Assembly: GCA_947479185.1 (NCBI GenBank)
Contig: CANJYY010000105.1
Span: 1-7,994, forward strand
Length of the DNA stretch: 7,994 nt
Direction of reading: 5' to 3'
Origin: Caulobacteraceae bacterium
Lineage (GTDB): Bacteria > Pseudomonadota > Alphaproteobacteria > Caulobacterales > Caulobacteraceae
The notes under the pieces were generated by a model. The model ran no database searches. It was not told the DNA's origin and saw only the letters and a list, made by a program, of their open reading frames with translations. Position numbers and translations under genes: made by a program. Shown here piece after piece: positions 1 to 5,453 of the stretch; positions within the stretch are counted from its first letter, which is position 1; each line of letters opens with the position of its first letter.

Positions 1-107
1 GCGATCAGTCGGATGTACTCTGGCACAGGCGTATGGGCCGGACAGGCCCACTGACAATCGACGACCTTGTGGAAGTATTCCGGCGCCTCGGTGTTCGTAG
101 GCTCCAA
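1..107 (-). CDS. FAD-dependent oxidoreductase with N-terminal Fe-S region (glutamate synthase small-subunit-like), 5' end only
   Basis: A minus-strand frame stays open to the left edge and encodes about 35 residues. They contain YFHKVVDCQWACPAHTPVPE, followed by YIRLI. The C-x3-C-P-x-H-x-x-V-P pattern (Cys18, Cys22 from the proposed start) is typical of the N-terminal [4Fe-4S] region of GltD/dihydropyrimidine-dehydrogenase-like flavoproteins, which pass electrons from NAD(P)H through FAD and Fe-S clusters. The flavin and NAD(P) domains would lie outside the window, so the substrate cannot be stated. No ATG or GTG is available in this frame. I chose the TTG at 107 because a strong GGAGAGGAG lies 9 nt upstream. 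The frame is open back to a stop at 216-218, so a TTG at 197 is possible, but it has no ribosome binding site. Codon use (CCT, CCA, CGA, TGT) is less GC3-biased than in the other genes here. Family assignment is from remembered sequence pattern. Confidence 0.7.
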   Translation of the reverse strand, partial: MEPTNTEAPEYFHKVVDCQWACPAHTPVPEYIRLI

Positions 108-154
108 CGCGTAGAACTCCTCTCCCCCGCTCCCGTGTCTGAGTGAGAAAGGCT

Positions 155-174
155 GTCCCTGATACTGGAGGGAC
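155..174. repeat. Small inverted repeat upstream of the oxidoreductase gene
   Basis: GTCCCT (155-160) and AGGGAC (169-174) form a perfect 6-bp dyad with an 8-nt loop. It lies about 50 nt upstream of the proposed TTG start of the minus-strand oxidoreductase gene, in a 148-nt gap between genes. It could be a leader hairpin or an operator. A 6-bp dyad can easily occur by chance in such DNA. Confidence 0.25.
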
Positions 175-223
175 CGCTCTGCCCTAAGCCCGCACAAGAT
201 GCTCGAACACTTGTTTTAACGCG

Positions 224-254
224 CGTCGCCCGGCCTATCCAGCCCGCTGCGACG
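224..254 (-). terminator. Weak hairpin just after the cell-wall operon
   Basis: CGTCGC (224-229) pairs with GCGACG (249-254), giving a 6-bp stem that begins directly after the TAA of the small membrane protein gene on the minus strand. Some further GGC/GCC pairing is possible in the loop. The downstream flank (CGCGTTAAAAC on the minus strand) has no real U-run, so this is at best a weak intrinsic terminator or an RNA 3'-end stabiliser. Confidence 0.25.
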
Positions 255-255
255 A

Positions 256-579
256 TTATTCGCCGCCGGGCGCCGGACCGCGGGAGGTCGCCCCCGAAGC
301 GGCCGCATCGTCAGCCATCTGATCGTCCGTCGCCGGATCGAGCCCGGCATCGTGCGGCGCGGGAACCGTGGCGGGCTTGGGCGCGGGCGCGGCAGGCGGA
401 AGGGCCGCCGTGTCGGCCGGCGAGGCCGCGGTCGAGGCCGCGTCATCGGCGATGGTGCGGGTGTCGCCCCCGTCGCCCGATCCGGCGTTGAGGAATAGCA
501 GCGCGCCGAGCGTCAGGGCGACGCCGAGCAGCAAGCCCACCAGCAGCCAGAACCAGCTACCCCCGGATTTCTGAGCCAT
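256..579 (-). CDS. Small single-pass membrane protein with Ala/Pro-rich tail, third gene of the cell-wall operon
   Basis: The product has 107 residues. After a short polar N-terminus (MAQKSGGS), residues 9-31 (WFWLLVGLLLG...LFLN) form one strong hydrophobic segment with small GxxxG-like spacing. Residues 32-107 are a low-complexity, acidic Ala/Pro/Asp-rich tail without a recognisable domain. The likely topology is an N-terminal anchor with the tail in the periplasm, but this is a prediction. The start is the ATG at 579. The upstream TAGGGGGAA is a strong ribosome binding site that overlaps the stop of the MepK-like gene, and the gap is only 13 nt, so co-transcription with the transpeptidase and endopeptidase is very likely. 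An extension back to 654 is open but would overlap the mepK-like coding sequence. I do not recognise a family. Its context suggests an accessory or scaffold factor for peptidoglycan remodelling, which is inference. Confidence 0.7.
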   Translation of the reverse strand: MAQKSGGSWFWLLVGLLLGVALTLGALLFLNAGSGDGGDTRTIADDAASTAASPADTAALPPAAPAPKPATVPAPHDAGLDPATDDQMADDAAASGATSRGPAPGGE

Positions 580-592
580 GATCCTATTCCCC

Positions 593-1240
593 CTACGTGC
601 CCTGCCAGGTCCTGACCGGGCCGATATCGACATGTACAAACGCGGAGTCGGCATAGTAGCCGACCCCGCCGCCCTGCAAGGCCAGCGCGGCGTCGCGGAA
701 GCCGGTCAACGACACATCGTTGAGCCGCACGTCCATCGCCTTGCCTTCCATATGCAGGCTCTTCTTCGCCACCTGGGTCGCGCCGTTGGTCACGGCGCTC
801 TGGCCGCTGAGCATCTCGTTGGTGGCTGGCGAGCGAAAGGCGGAAATGATCCGGTATGGCTCCTTCGAGCCGGTCAGCGACTGAAGCGTGAACAGGATGT
901 CCAGCAGGCGCACATCGACGGGATGGACCTCCAGCGAGCGGAAGTCGCGCAGCAGCCGGTTCACGGCCTGGAGCGAATCCCAGACGTACTTGCCATCGTC
1001 CCAGTAGACGACGTCGAGGTCCTCGGCGGTGTGCAGGTGATGGAACTTCAGTCGACGCGGCCCGGGCGGCGGCGGCGTCACCGGGATCGGCGACAGCAGG
1101 AAATCGGGATAGGCGTCTTCCGGATCGTCCCGGGGTCCCGGCGCATCGGGCGCGGCGGCCTCCTGGGCGCGAGCGGTCGCGGCGGCGCTGGTCGCCAGGC
1201 CGACCAGGCCAGCCGACAGCAGCGACCGCCGCGGGATCAA
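593..1240 (-). CDS. mepK: MepK/YcbK-type (DUF882, peptidase M15-like) murein endopeptidase with Tat signal
   Basis: The product has 215 residues. The N-terminus (IPRRSLLSAGLVGLATS) carries the twin arginine and hydrophobic stretch of a Tat signal, with AxA-type cleavage near ARAQ (residues 23-26). The mature part is the DUF882/M15-like zinc peptidase fold. ISAFRSPATNEML at about 131-144 resembles the family's YRSP-type motif. SLHMEGKAMDVRL supplies H163 and D170, and FVHVDIG supplies H203, the HxxxxxxD...H zinc triad of LAS peptidases. E. coli MepK cleaves D,D- and L,D- (3-3) cross-links in the periplasm and is a Tat substrate encoded next to ycbB, the same arrangement as here. The TTG start at 1240 overlaps the TGA of the transpeptidase gene (TTGA) and has CAGGGGCGG upstream, which suggests translational coupling. 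The open frame continues further upstream, but only through the transpeptidase gene, and it would place the Tat signal internally. The family is clear; the exact substrate is inferred. Confidence 0.88.
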   Translation of the reverse strand: MIPRRSLLSAGLVGLATSAAATARAQEAAAPDAPGPRDDPEDAYPDFLLSPIPVTPPPPGPRRLKFHHLHTAEDLDVVYWDDGKYVWDSLQAVNRLLRDFRSLEVHPVDVRLLDILFTLQSLTGSKEPYRIISAFRSPATNEMLSGQSAVTNGATQVAKKSLHMEGKAMDVRLNDVSLTGFRDAALALQGGGVGYYADSAFVHVDIGPVRTWQGT

Positions 1241-2757
1241 GCCGTCCGCCCCTGGGCCGCGATACGCTGGATCAGCAGAGTGTCCCAGCCGTAGGGGTCC
1301 TGGCGGAAGTTCACCTGGCCGTCCGGGGTGACGTAGGCGGTCCAGTAGAGCAGGAACACCGCGACCGGCCGGGCGACCGGCGCCCGGGTGGTCTTGCCGC
1401 CGGCGATGGTCGCGTCGATCACCTCGGGGGTCCAGACCGGGTCGCCCTCCATGATCGCCCGGGCCAGGGCCAGCGGCTTCTCGAGCCGCACACAGCCGTG
1501 GCTGGCCGTGCGGGAGTAGCGCGCGAAGCCGCCCTTGCTGGGCGTGTCGTGCAGATAGACCGCGTAGGGATTCTGGAAGTCGAACTTGATCAGGCCCAGC
1601 GCGCTGCGCGGGCCGGGGGCCTGCTGCAGCCCGCCGCCGGGCAGGATGCGGAACCCGGCGCTGGCCAGATAGGCCCGCCCCTTGGGCAGCAGTTCCTTGG
1701 CGGCGATGCCCGCCGGAACATTCCACGGCGGATTGAGCACGATGTTGTCGATCGTCGAGGTCAGCAACGGCGTCTCGCCGCCGTTCGGCCGGCCGGTCAC
1801 CGCCCGCATCGACAGGGTCGGTTGATCGTTCTTGAACAGCGTCAGGATGCCGGCGGCGACGTTCACCTGGACCCGGTCGGCCGGCATGGCGCGCGGCAGC
1901 CAGCGCCAGCGCTCCATGTTGGCGACGATCTGGTCGATGCGGCGCTGGACCGGGATGTTGAGGGCCGCGCGCGTGGCGGTTCCGACCACGCCGGACGGCT
2001 CAAGGCCCATGCGCTTCTGGGCCCGCTTGACCGCGTCGGCCAGCGCCTGGTCGTAGAGCGGCTGTCCGGGAGCGATGACCGGCGCCGGCGGCTGGCCGGG
2101 CGCCGGCGGCGTCGCGGATGCGGCGGGCGCAGCCGGCTGGGTCCGGGCGACCTGCGCCGGGACCGAAGGATCCTCGATGGCCAGTCGGGCGCGCAGCGCC
2201 TCGACGGCGAAGCCGGTCGAGCCGACCTTAAGGTCAGGCCCCTCGGCCAGGCTCTGCCAGCCGCCGCGTTCGCGGAGCGTGCGATAGGTGACGAGACCCT
2301 GCTGCAGGTTCTCGTAACCCGGAAAGTCGGGCGGCAGGCTCTTGAGCCAGGCCTCGACCTGGTTGTCGAACACGGCGCGGGCCAGGCCGGCGCGGGCGTC
2401 GAAGGGCTGCGGCCGCAGGCCCCAGTCGTCGCGGAAGCCGGACAGGGCCAGCCGACCGGTGCGGACGGCCCTGGCATAGCGGATCGTCGCGTCGATCAGG
2501 GCCGCGTCGCCCGGGCCCGACGGGGCGAACTCGCCCGGCTCGAAGCCATGGCGGTCAGAATCGACCAGCGCCTGGCGCAACAGGTCGGCCTGGGCCGGCG
2601 TCAGGGTGATGGGTGCGGACGGCGAGAGAGCCGGCGCCGGCGCGGTCCGCGCAAAGGCGGCCGGCGGCGTCGACTGGGCCAGCGCCGGCGACAGCGCACC
2701 GACGATAAAAGCCCCGACCAGACAGGCCGTGGCGACCTTGCGCGTCAGATGCGGCAT
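1237..2757 (-). CDS. ldtD: YcbB/LdtD-type L,D-transpeptidase with split peptidoglycan-binding domain
   Basis: The product has 506 residues. Residues 1-27 form a signal peptide (MPHLTRKVATACLVG...ALA) with cleavage predicted after Ala27. Residues ~50-170 match the scaffold region of LdtD-like enzymes. Residues ~175-268 are a PG_binding_1-like domain (VGSTGFAVEALRARLA ... YDQALADAVKRAQ ... GVVGTATRAALN), interrupted by an Ala/Pro-rich insert at ~197-232. The YkuD catalytic domain runs from about 295 to 440. It contains the HxnSHGCVR signature: His403, then S419-H420-G421-C422-V423-R424, with Cys422 as the nucleophile. Such enzymes form meso-DAP-meso-DAP (3-3) cross-links in the periplasm, are insensitive to most penicillins, and are inhibited by carbapenems. 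Overall length is a little shorter than E. coli LdtD (~615). The ATG at 2757 was chosen because it starts the signal peptide and is preceded by AGAGGG. The open frame extends to 3066 but without protein-like sequence. The gene heads the operon. Confidence 0.9.
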   Translation of the reverse strand: MPHLTRKVATACLVGAFIVGALSPALAQSTPPAAFARTAPAPALSPSAPITLTPAQADLLRQALVDSDRHGFEPGEFAPSGPGDAALIDATIRYARAVRTGRLALSGFRDDWGLRPQPFDARAGLARAVFDNQVEAWLKSLPPDFPGYENLQQGLVTYRTLRERGGWQSLAEGPDLKVGSTGFAVEALRARLAIEDPSVPAQVARTQPAAPAASATPPAPGQPPAPVIAPGQPLYDQALADAVKRAQKRMGLEPSGVVGTATRAALNIPVQRRIDQIVANMERWRWLPRAMPADRVQVNVAAGILTLFKNDQPTLSMRAVTGRPNGGETPLLTSTIDNIVLNPPWNVPAGIAAKELLPKGRAYLASAGFRILPGGGLQQAPGPRSALGLIKFDFQNPYAVYLHDTPSKGGFARYSRTASHGCVRLEKPLALARAIMEGDPVWTPEVIDATIAGGKTTRAPVARPVAVFLLYWTAYVTPDGQVNFRQDPYGWDTLLIQRIAAQGRTA

Positions 2758-2828
2758 CGAAACCGTAAGCCCTCTAGTTCCCAGCCCCTTAACCCTAGCA
2801 GAGCATTTGACCGATCGCGCAGCGTTGT

Positions 2829-2858
2829 CACCCCTGACACGAAAAGAGATCAGGGGTG
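2829..2858. repeat. 9-bp perfect inverted repeat in the divergent region
   Basis: CACCCCTGA (2829-2837) and TCAGGGGTG (2850-2858) are exact reverse complements separated by a 12-nt A-rich spacer. There is no U-run on either side, so a terminator is unlikely. The dyad sits about 70-100 nt upstream of the transpeptidase start. It could be an operator for a dimeric regulator or a leader hairpin. The binding factor is unknown. Confidence 0.4.
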
Positions 2859-3116
2859 TTGCCGTCGCGCCTGTCTCGCCGGCCTCGCAGCGCCGGTTGC
2901 GTCGCCCATGCGCGATCCCGGGCGCGGGGGCGTCCGGCCAGGTCGGGACGTTCGCGGAGCCCGGCCGGACCGGCTTCAACCTGAAGGAACCCAGGAAATT
3001 CAACGTGCCGCCATCCTTTTGCGGCCCATTGTACCCCGACCGCGGAGGAGGGGGAGACATCTCCACCCCCGCAGTGACAACGCCGTCCCGGCTGTCCCGT
3101 TGCCCGGCGCCTTTGT

Positions 3117-3155
3117 CGCGGGATTATCGGTCCCGCGAGTCTCGCATTCGGGACC
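3117..3155 (+). promoter_or_regulatory. Two overlapping, mutually exclusive hairpins in the leader of the DUF983 gene
   Basis: Hairpin 1 pairs CGCGGGA (3117-3123) with TCCCGCG (3131-3137), with a 7-nt loop. Hairpin 2 pairs GGTCCCG (3129-3135) with CGGGACC (3149-3155), with a 13-nt loop. Both are perfect 7-bp stems. They share 3131-3135, so an RNA could form only one at a time. Hairpin 2 ends directly against the AGGA (3156-3159) that serves the proposed start. The pairing is seen in the sequence; a switching function is inference, and short GC-rich dyads arise readily in this composition. Confidence 0.35.
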
Positions 3156-3167
3156 AGGATGGCCCAT

Positions 3168-3551
3168 ATGGGCGTCATGACCGACATCGCCCCGACGCGC
3201 CCGCTCATGACCGGCCTCCTGCGGGGGCTCCGTCACCGCTGCCCCAACTGCGGCGAAGGCAAGCTCTACAGCGGCTATCTGAAGATCGCCCCGGCCTGCA
3301 ACGCCTGTGACCACGACCTGAGCACCTATCGCGCCGACGACGGCCCGGCCTATTTCACCATCCTGCTGGTCGGCCACCTGGTCGTCGCGCCGATGTTCTT
3401 CTTCCCCTTCATGTGGGAGGCCTCGCCCTGGATCATCGTACCGGGCGCGCTGGGCGGACTGACGGCGCTGATCCTGGCGCTGCTCCCGCGCATCAAGGGG
3501 GCCTTCGTCGGCGCCCTCTGGGCGATCCGCCCAAATCCGGCGCACGGATAG
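3168..3551 (+). CDS. DUF983 family membrane protein with zinc-ribbon-like cysteines
   Basis: The product has 127 residues. RCPNCGEGKLYSGYLK followed by CNACDHDL gives two CxxC pairs (Cys25/28 and Cys44/47) spaced like a zinc ribbon. This is followed by DDGPAYFTILLVGHLV, the DUF983 signature region. Two hydrophobic segments follow at about 62-84 and 86-107, then a short basic C-terminus. The family is common in Alphaproteobacteria; its biochemical role is not established, and I do not assign one. Three in-frame ATGs exist (3159, 3168, 3177). I chose 3168 because AGGA at 3156-3159 lies 8 nt upstream, whereas it would touch the 3159 start and be 17 nt from 3177. The leader can form alternative hairpins, and the stop codon lies within a likely terminator. 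The gene is transcribed divergently from the cell-wall operon. Confidence 0.85.
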   Translation: MGVMTDIAPTRPLMTGLLRGLRHRCPNCGEGKLYSGYLKIAPACNACDHDLSTYRADDGPAYFTILLVGHLVVAPMFFFPFMWEASPWIIVPGALGGLTALILALLPRIKGAFVGALWAIRPNPAHG

Positions 3552-3558
3552 ATTTTTT
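3535..3558 (+). terminator. Rho-independent terminator at the end of the DUF983 gene
   Basis: ATCCG (3535-3539) pairs with CGGAT (3545-3549) over a 5-nt loop and is followed by AGA and six T residues (3553-3558). The last stem bases form part of the TAG stop, so terminator and coding end are compressed together. The stem is short, which lowers confidence, but the T-run is unusual for this GC-rich sequence. Confidence 0.45.
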
Positions 3559-3602
3559 CACGCGTTTGTGGCCGGGGGCGCGATTGACCACTCCCGACGA
3601 CG

Positions 3603-3624
3603 GTCGGATGGTCTGACCTCCGAC
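3603..3624 (+). promoter_or_regulatory. Leader hairpin upstream of the DUF1508 gene
   Basis: GTCGGA (3603-3608) pairs with TCCGAC (3619-3624), and inside it GGT (3610-3612) can pair with ACC (3616-3618), leaving one bulged T and a 3-nt loop. The hairpin ends 7 nt before the AAGGAG ribosome binding site (3632-3637). It may be a 5'-UTR stabiliser or an operator dyad. A TTGACC at 3584-3589 is a possible -35 but lacks a good -10. Confidence 0.3.
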
Positions 3625-3645
3625 AGCCGTCAAGGAGCGCGCGCG

Positions 3646-3822
3646 ATGGCCCACAAGTTCGAGATCTACAAGGACAAGGCCGGCGAGTTCAGGGTCCGCT
3701 TCAAGTACAACAGCGAGACCATCTTCTCGACCGAGGGCTACAGTTCCAAGGCCAGCGCCCAGAACGCCATCGACTCGATCAAGAAGAACGGCCCCGACGC
3801 CCCGACCGAGGACAACAGCTAG
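3646..3822 (+). CDS. Single-repeat DUF1508 (YegP-like) small protein
   Basis: The product has 58 residues. FEIYKDKAGEFRVRFKYNSE, then IFSTEGYSSKASAQNAIDSI, followed by KKN match one DUF1508 repeat. In this fold an FxxYxDxxGxxRxR strand pair is followed by a GYxSKxxAxNxIxSVKKN helix. E. coli YegP carries two such repeats (~110 residues); this is the single-domain form, ending in a short acidic tail (DAPTEDNS). The protein should be cytosolic. The family's molecular function is not established. The ATG at 3646 is preceded by AAGGAG with an 8-nt gap. The open frame can be extended back to 3568, but that extension lacks a ribosome binding site and runs through a hairpin. The gene lies between a terminator and another very small gene, so it is probably transcribed alone or with the DUF3309 gene. 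Confidence 0.88.
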   Translation: MAHKFEIYKDKAGEFRVRFKYNSETIFSTEGYSSKASAQNAIDSIKKNGPDAPTEDNS

Positions 3823-3854
3823 GCCGGAACCCGGTGGCGCCCTCGCGGATTGTG

Positions 3855-3881
3855 CTCCTGAAACACACGGCTGTTCAGGAG
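3855..3881 (+). promoter_or_regulatory. Hairpin that sequesters the ribosome binding site of the DUF3309 gene
   Basis: CTCCTGAA (3855-3862) and TTCAGGAG (3874-3881) are exact reverse complements with an 11-nt loop. The 3' arm contains the AGGAG (3877-3881) that lies 7 nt before the ATG at 3889. When folded, the entire Shine-Dalgarno would be paired. This is the geometry of a translational switch, such as a thermosensor or a protein- or sRNA-opened leader. No T-run follows, so it is not a terminator. Confidence 0.5.
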
Positions 3882-3888
3882 AGCTCGC

Positions 3889-4044
3889 ATGCTCGGCACC
3901 ATTCTCATCATCGTTCTTATTCTGGCCGTCATCGGCGCCCTGCCGACCTGGGGACACTCGCGGTCGTGGGGCTATCTGCCCAGCGGCGGCCTCGGCCTGG
4001 TGCTGGTGATCCTGCTCATCCTCTACCTGATGGGCCGCCTCTAG
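3889..4044 (+). CDS. DUF3309 family 51-residue membrane protein
   Basis: The protein starts MLGTILIIVLILAVIGALPT, continues WGHSRSWGYLPSGGLG, and ends in LVLVILLILYLMGRL. Two hydrophobic helices (about 3-18 and 36-50) flank a short loop with WGHSRSWGYLPSGG, the hallmark of DUF3309 proteins. These are tiny inner-membrane proteins found widely in Proteobacteria, often near stress or envelope genes, and of unknown function. The ATG at 3889 has AGGAG 7 nt upstream, and that ribosome binding site is buried in a perfect 8-bp hairpin. The gene lies 66 nt after the DUF1508 gene and 70 nt before kgtP, all on the same strand, so read-through from the former is possible. Family assignment is by sequence pattern and is firm for such a short protein. 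Confidence 0.85.
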   Translation: MLGTILIIVLILAVIGALPTWGHSRSWGYLPSGGLGLVLVILLILYLMGRL

Positions 4045-4084
4045 GGTCAGCGGCCTTCCCCTGACACAACACCCCGCCTAACCT

Positions 4085-4107
4085 CCCCGGCCAGAAGACG
4101 GTCGGGG
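4085..4107 (+). promoter_or_regulatory. Leader hairpin covering the kgtP ribosome binding site
   Basis: CCCCGGCC (4085-4092) can pair with GGTCGGGG (4100-4107), with one G-U pair and a 7-nt loop. The 3' arm overlaps the GGGGGGA (4104-4110) that serves the ATG at 4115. A translational brake is possible, but C and G runs pair easily by chance in this sequence. Confidence 0.3.
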
Positions 4108-4114
4108 GGACGGC

Positions 4115-5446
4115 ATGGCGGTTACGGAAACAGGCGTTCTGGGCGAGATCCCGGAGGGGCCGCGCCCGCCGATGACGGCCGGCCAAAGGCTGCGGGCCAT
4201 CCTCGGCGGCTCGGCCGGCAATCTGGTCGAGTGGTACGACTGGTCGACCTACATCTTCTTCACCGTCTATTTCGCCAGCCACTTCTTCCCGGCCGGCGAC
4301 CAGACCGCGCAGCTGTTCAAGGCCGCCGCCGTCTCGGCCGTGGGCTTCCTGGCGCGCCCCCTGGGCGCCTGGCTGATGGGCGCCTACGCCGACCGGGCCG
4401 GACGGCGCGCCGCGCTGACCCTGTCGGTCGCCATGATGTGTCTGGGCAGCCTGATCATCGCGCTTTGCCCGACCTACACCCAGGTCGGCGCCCTGGCCCC
4501 GGCCATCCTGCTCGGCGCGCGCATCCTGCAGGGCCTGTCGGTCGGCGGCGAGTACGGCGCCAGCGCCACCTATCTGTCCGAGGTGGCCGGCGCGAAACGG
4601 CGCGGCTTCTGGTCCAGCTTCCAGTACGTGACCCTGATCGCCGGCTCGCTGTCGGCCCAGGGCATGGTCGTGCTGCTGCAGAACGTCCTGCCGGAGGCCG
4701 ACCTGAAGGCCTGGGGCTGGCGTATCCCGTTCTTCATCGGCGCCGTGTTGGCGGTGGTGGTGTTCTGGATCCGCAGCGGCATCCATGAGAGCCAGGGCTT
4801 CGAGAACGCGAAGGCCGAGGGCGAGAACCGCGGCCGGACCATGCTGCTGTTCGTCAAACACCCGCGCGAGACCGTGATGGTCATGGGCCTGACCGCCGGC
4901 GGCTCGCTCGCCTACTATGTCTACACCAGCTACATGCAGAAGTTCCTCATCAACACCTCGGGCTTCTCCAAGGCCGTCGCCAGCGAGATCATGCTGGGCG
5001 CGCTGTTCTGCTTCATGCTGATGCAGCCGCTGTTCGGCCTGCTGTCGGACCGCGTCGGGCGCAAGCCGCTGCTGCTGTTCGCCTTCGCCGGCGGGATGCT
5101 GGCCACCTGGCCGCTGATGACCGCCATCGCCGGAACCACCAGCGCCTGGACCGCCTTTGGCCTGATCATGGTCGCCCTGACCTTCCAGTCCGGCTACAGC
5201 GCCATCTCCGGCCTGTTCAAGGCCGAGATGTTCCCGGCGCACATCCGGGCCCTGGGCGTCGCCCTGCCCTACGCCATCGCCAACTCGGTGTTCGGCGGCT
5301 CGGCGGAATCGGTGGCGCTGGGCTTCAAGGCGGCCGGGCACGAGAGCCGGTTCTACCTCTATGTCAGCGCCATCCTCGCCGTCGGCCTTCTGACGGTCAT
5401 CCTCATGCCCGACACCCGCAAGACCAGCCTGATCAAGGAAGACTGA
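4115..5446 (+). CDS. kgtP: MFS metabolite:H+ symporter, alpha-ketoglutarate permease-like
   Basis: The product has 443 residues, close to E. coli KgtP (432). It is an inner-membrane major facilitator protein of the metabolite:H+ symporter family with about 12 helices. GNLVEWYDW (35-43) in helix 1 is the family signature. GAYADRAGRR (89-98) and GLLSDRVGRK (308-317) are the conserved loop 2-3 and 8-9 motifs. QGLSVGGEYGASATYLSEVA (139-158), SFQYVTLI (168-175), KAEMFPAHIRALGV (369-382) and NSVFGGSAE (390-398) agree closely with KgtP as I remember it. It therefore probably imports 2-oxoglutarate or a related dicarboxylate with protons, though related members carry proline/betaine, shikimate or citrate, so the substrate is inferred. 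The ATG at 4115 has GGGGGGA upstream, partly in a hairpin. The DUF599 gene follows after 7 nt. Confidence 0.85.
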   Translation: MAVTETGVLGEIPEGPRPPMTAGQRLRAILGGSAGNLVEWYDWSTYIFFTVYFASHFFPAGDQTAQLFKAAAVSAVGFLARPLGAWLMGAYADRAGRRAALTLSVAMMCLGSLIIALCPTYTQVGALAPAILLGARILQGLSVGGEYGASATYLSEVAGAKRRGFWSSFQYVTLIAGSLSAQGMVVLLQNVLPEADLKAWGWRIPFFIGAVLAVVVFWIRSGIHESQGFENAKAEGENRGRTMLLFVKHPRETVMVMGLTAGGSLAYYVYTSYMQKFLINTSGFSKAVASEIMLGALFCFMLMQPLFGLLSDRVGRKPLLLFAFAGGMLATWPLMTAIAGTTSAWTAFGLIMVALTFQSGYSAISGLFKAEMFPAHIRALGVALPYAIANSVFGGSAESVALGFKAAGHESRFYLYVSAILAVGLLTVILMPDTRKTSLIKED

Positions 5447-5453
5447 TCCCCGC

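Larger units (their letters stand above)
2758..3167. other. 410-nt divergent intergenic region without a convincing gene
   Basis: This region separates the minus-strand transpeptidase operon from the plus-strand DUF983 gene and should hold both promoters. Open frames cross it on both strands, but they are Arg/Pro/Gly-rich shadows without domains. It contains a 9-bp inverted repeat at 2829-2858, an imperfect GGGGGAGA/TCTCCaCCCCC dyad near 3050-3069, and overlapping inverted repeats at 3117-3155. On the minus strand a TACAAT (3028-3033) and a GCTAGGGT (2791-2798) resemble -10 elements, but neither has a matching -35 at good spacing. I see no tRNA or known riboswitch. Confidence 0.5.

Noticed and set aside
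1241..1726. N-terminal extension of the MepK-like protein to 377 residues
   Set aside because: It overlaps the catalytic region of the transpeptidase in another frame and would bury the Tat signal. The TTG at 1240 is preceded by a ribosome binding site.
2806..2827. Plus-strand promoter starting with TTGACC
   Set aside because: No -10-like hexamer lies at 16-18 nt, nor a GCTANA-type element at 10-14 nt.
2758..3066. N-terminal extension of the L,D-transpeptidase to residue 609
   Set aside because: The extension would put the obvious signal peptide about 100 residues inside the protein, and its sequence has no secretory or domain character. The ATG at 2757 is better.
1498..3180. 560-residue plus-strand open frame
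   Set aside because: It lies antisense to the transpeptidase gene, is very rich in Arg, Gly and Ala, has no domain, and exists only because high GC content removes stops.
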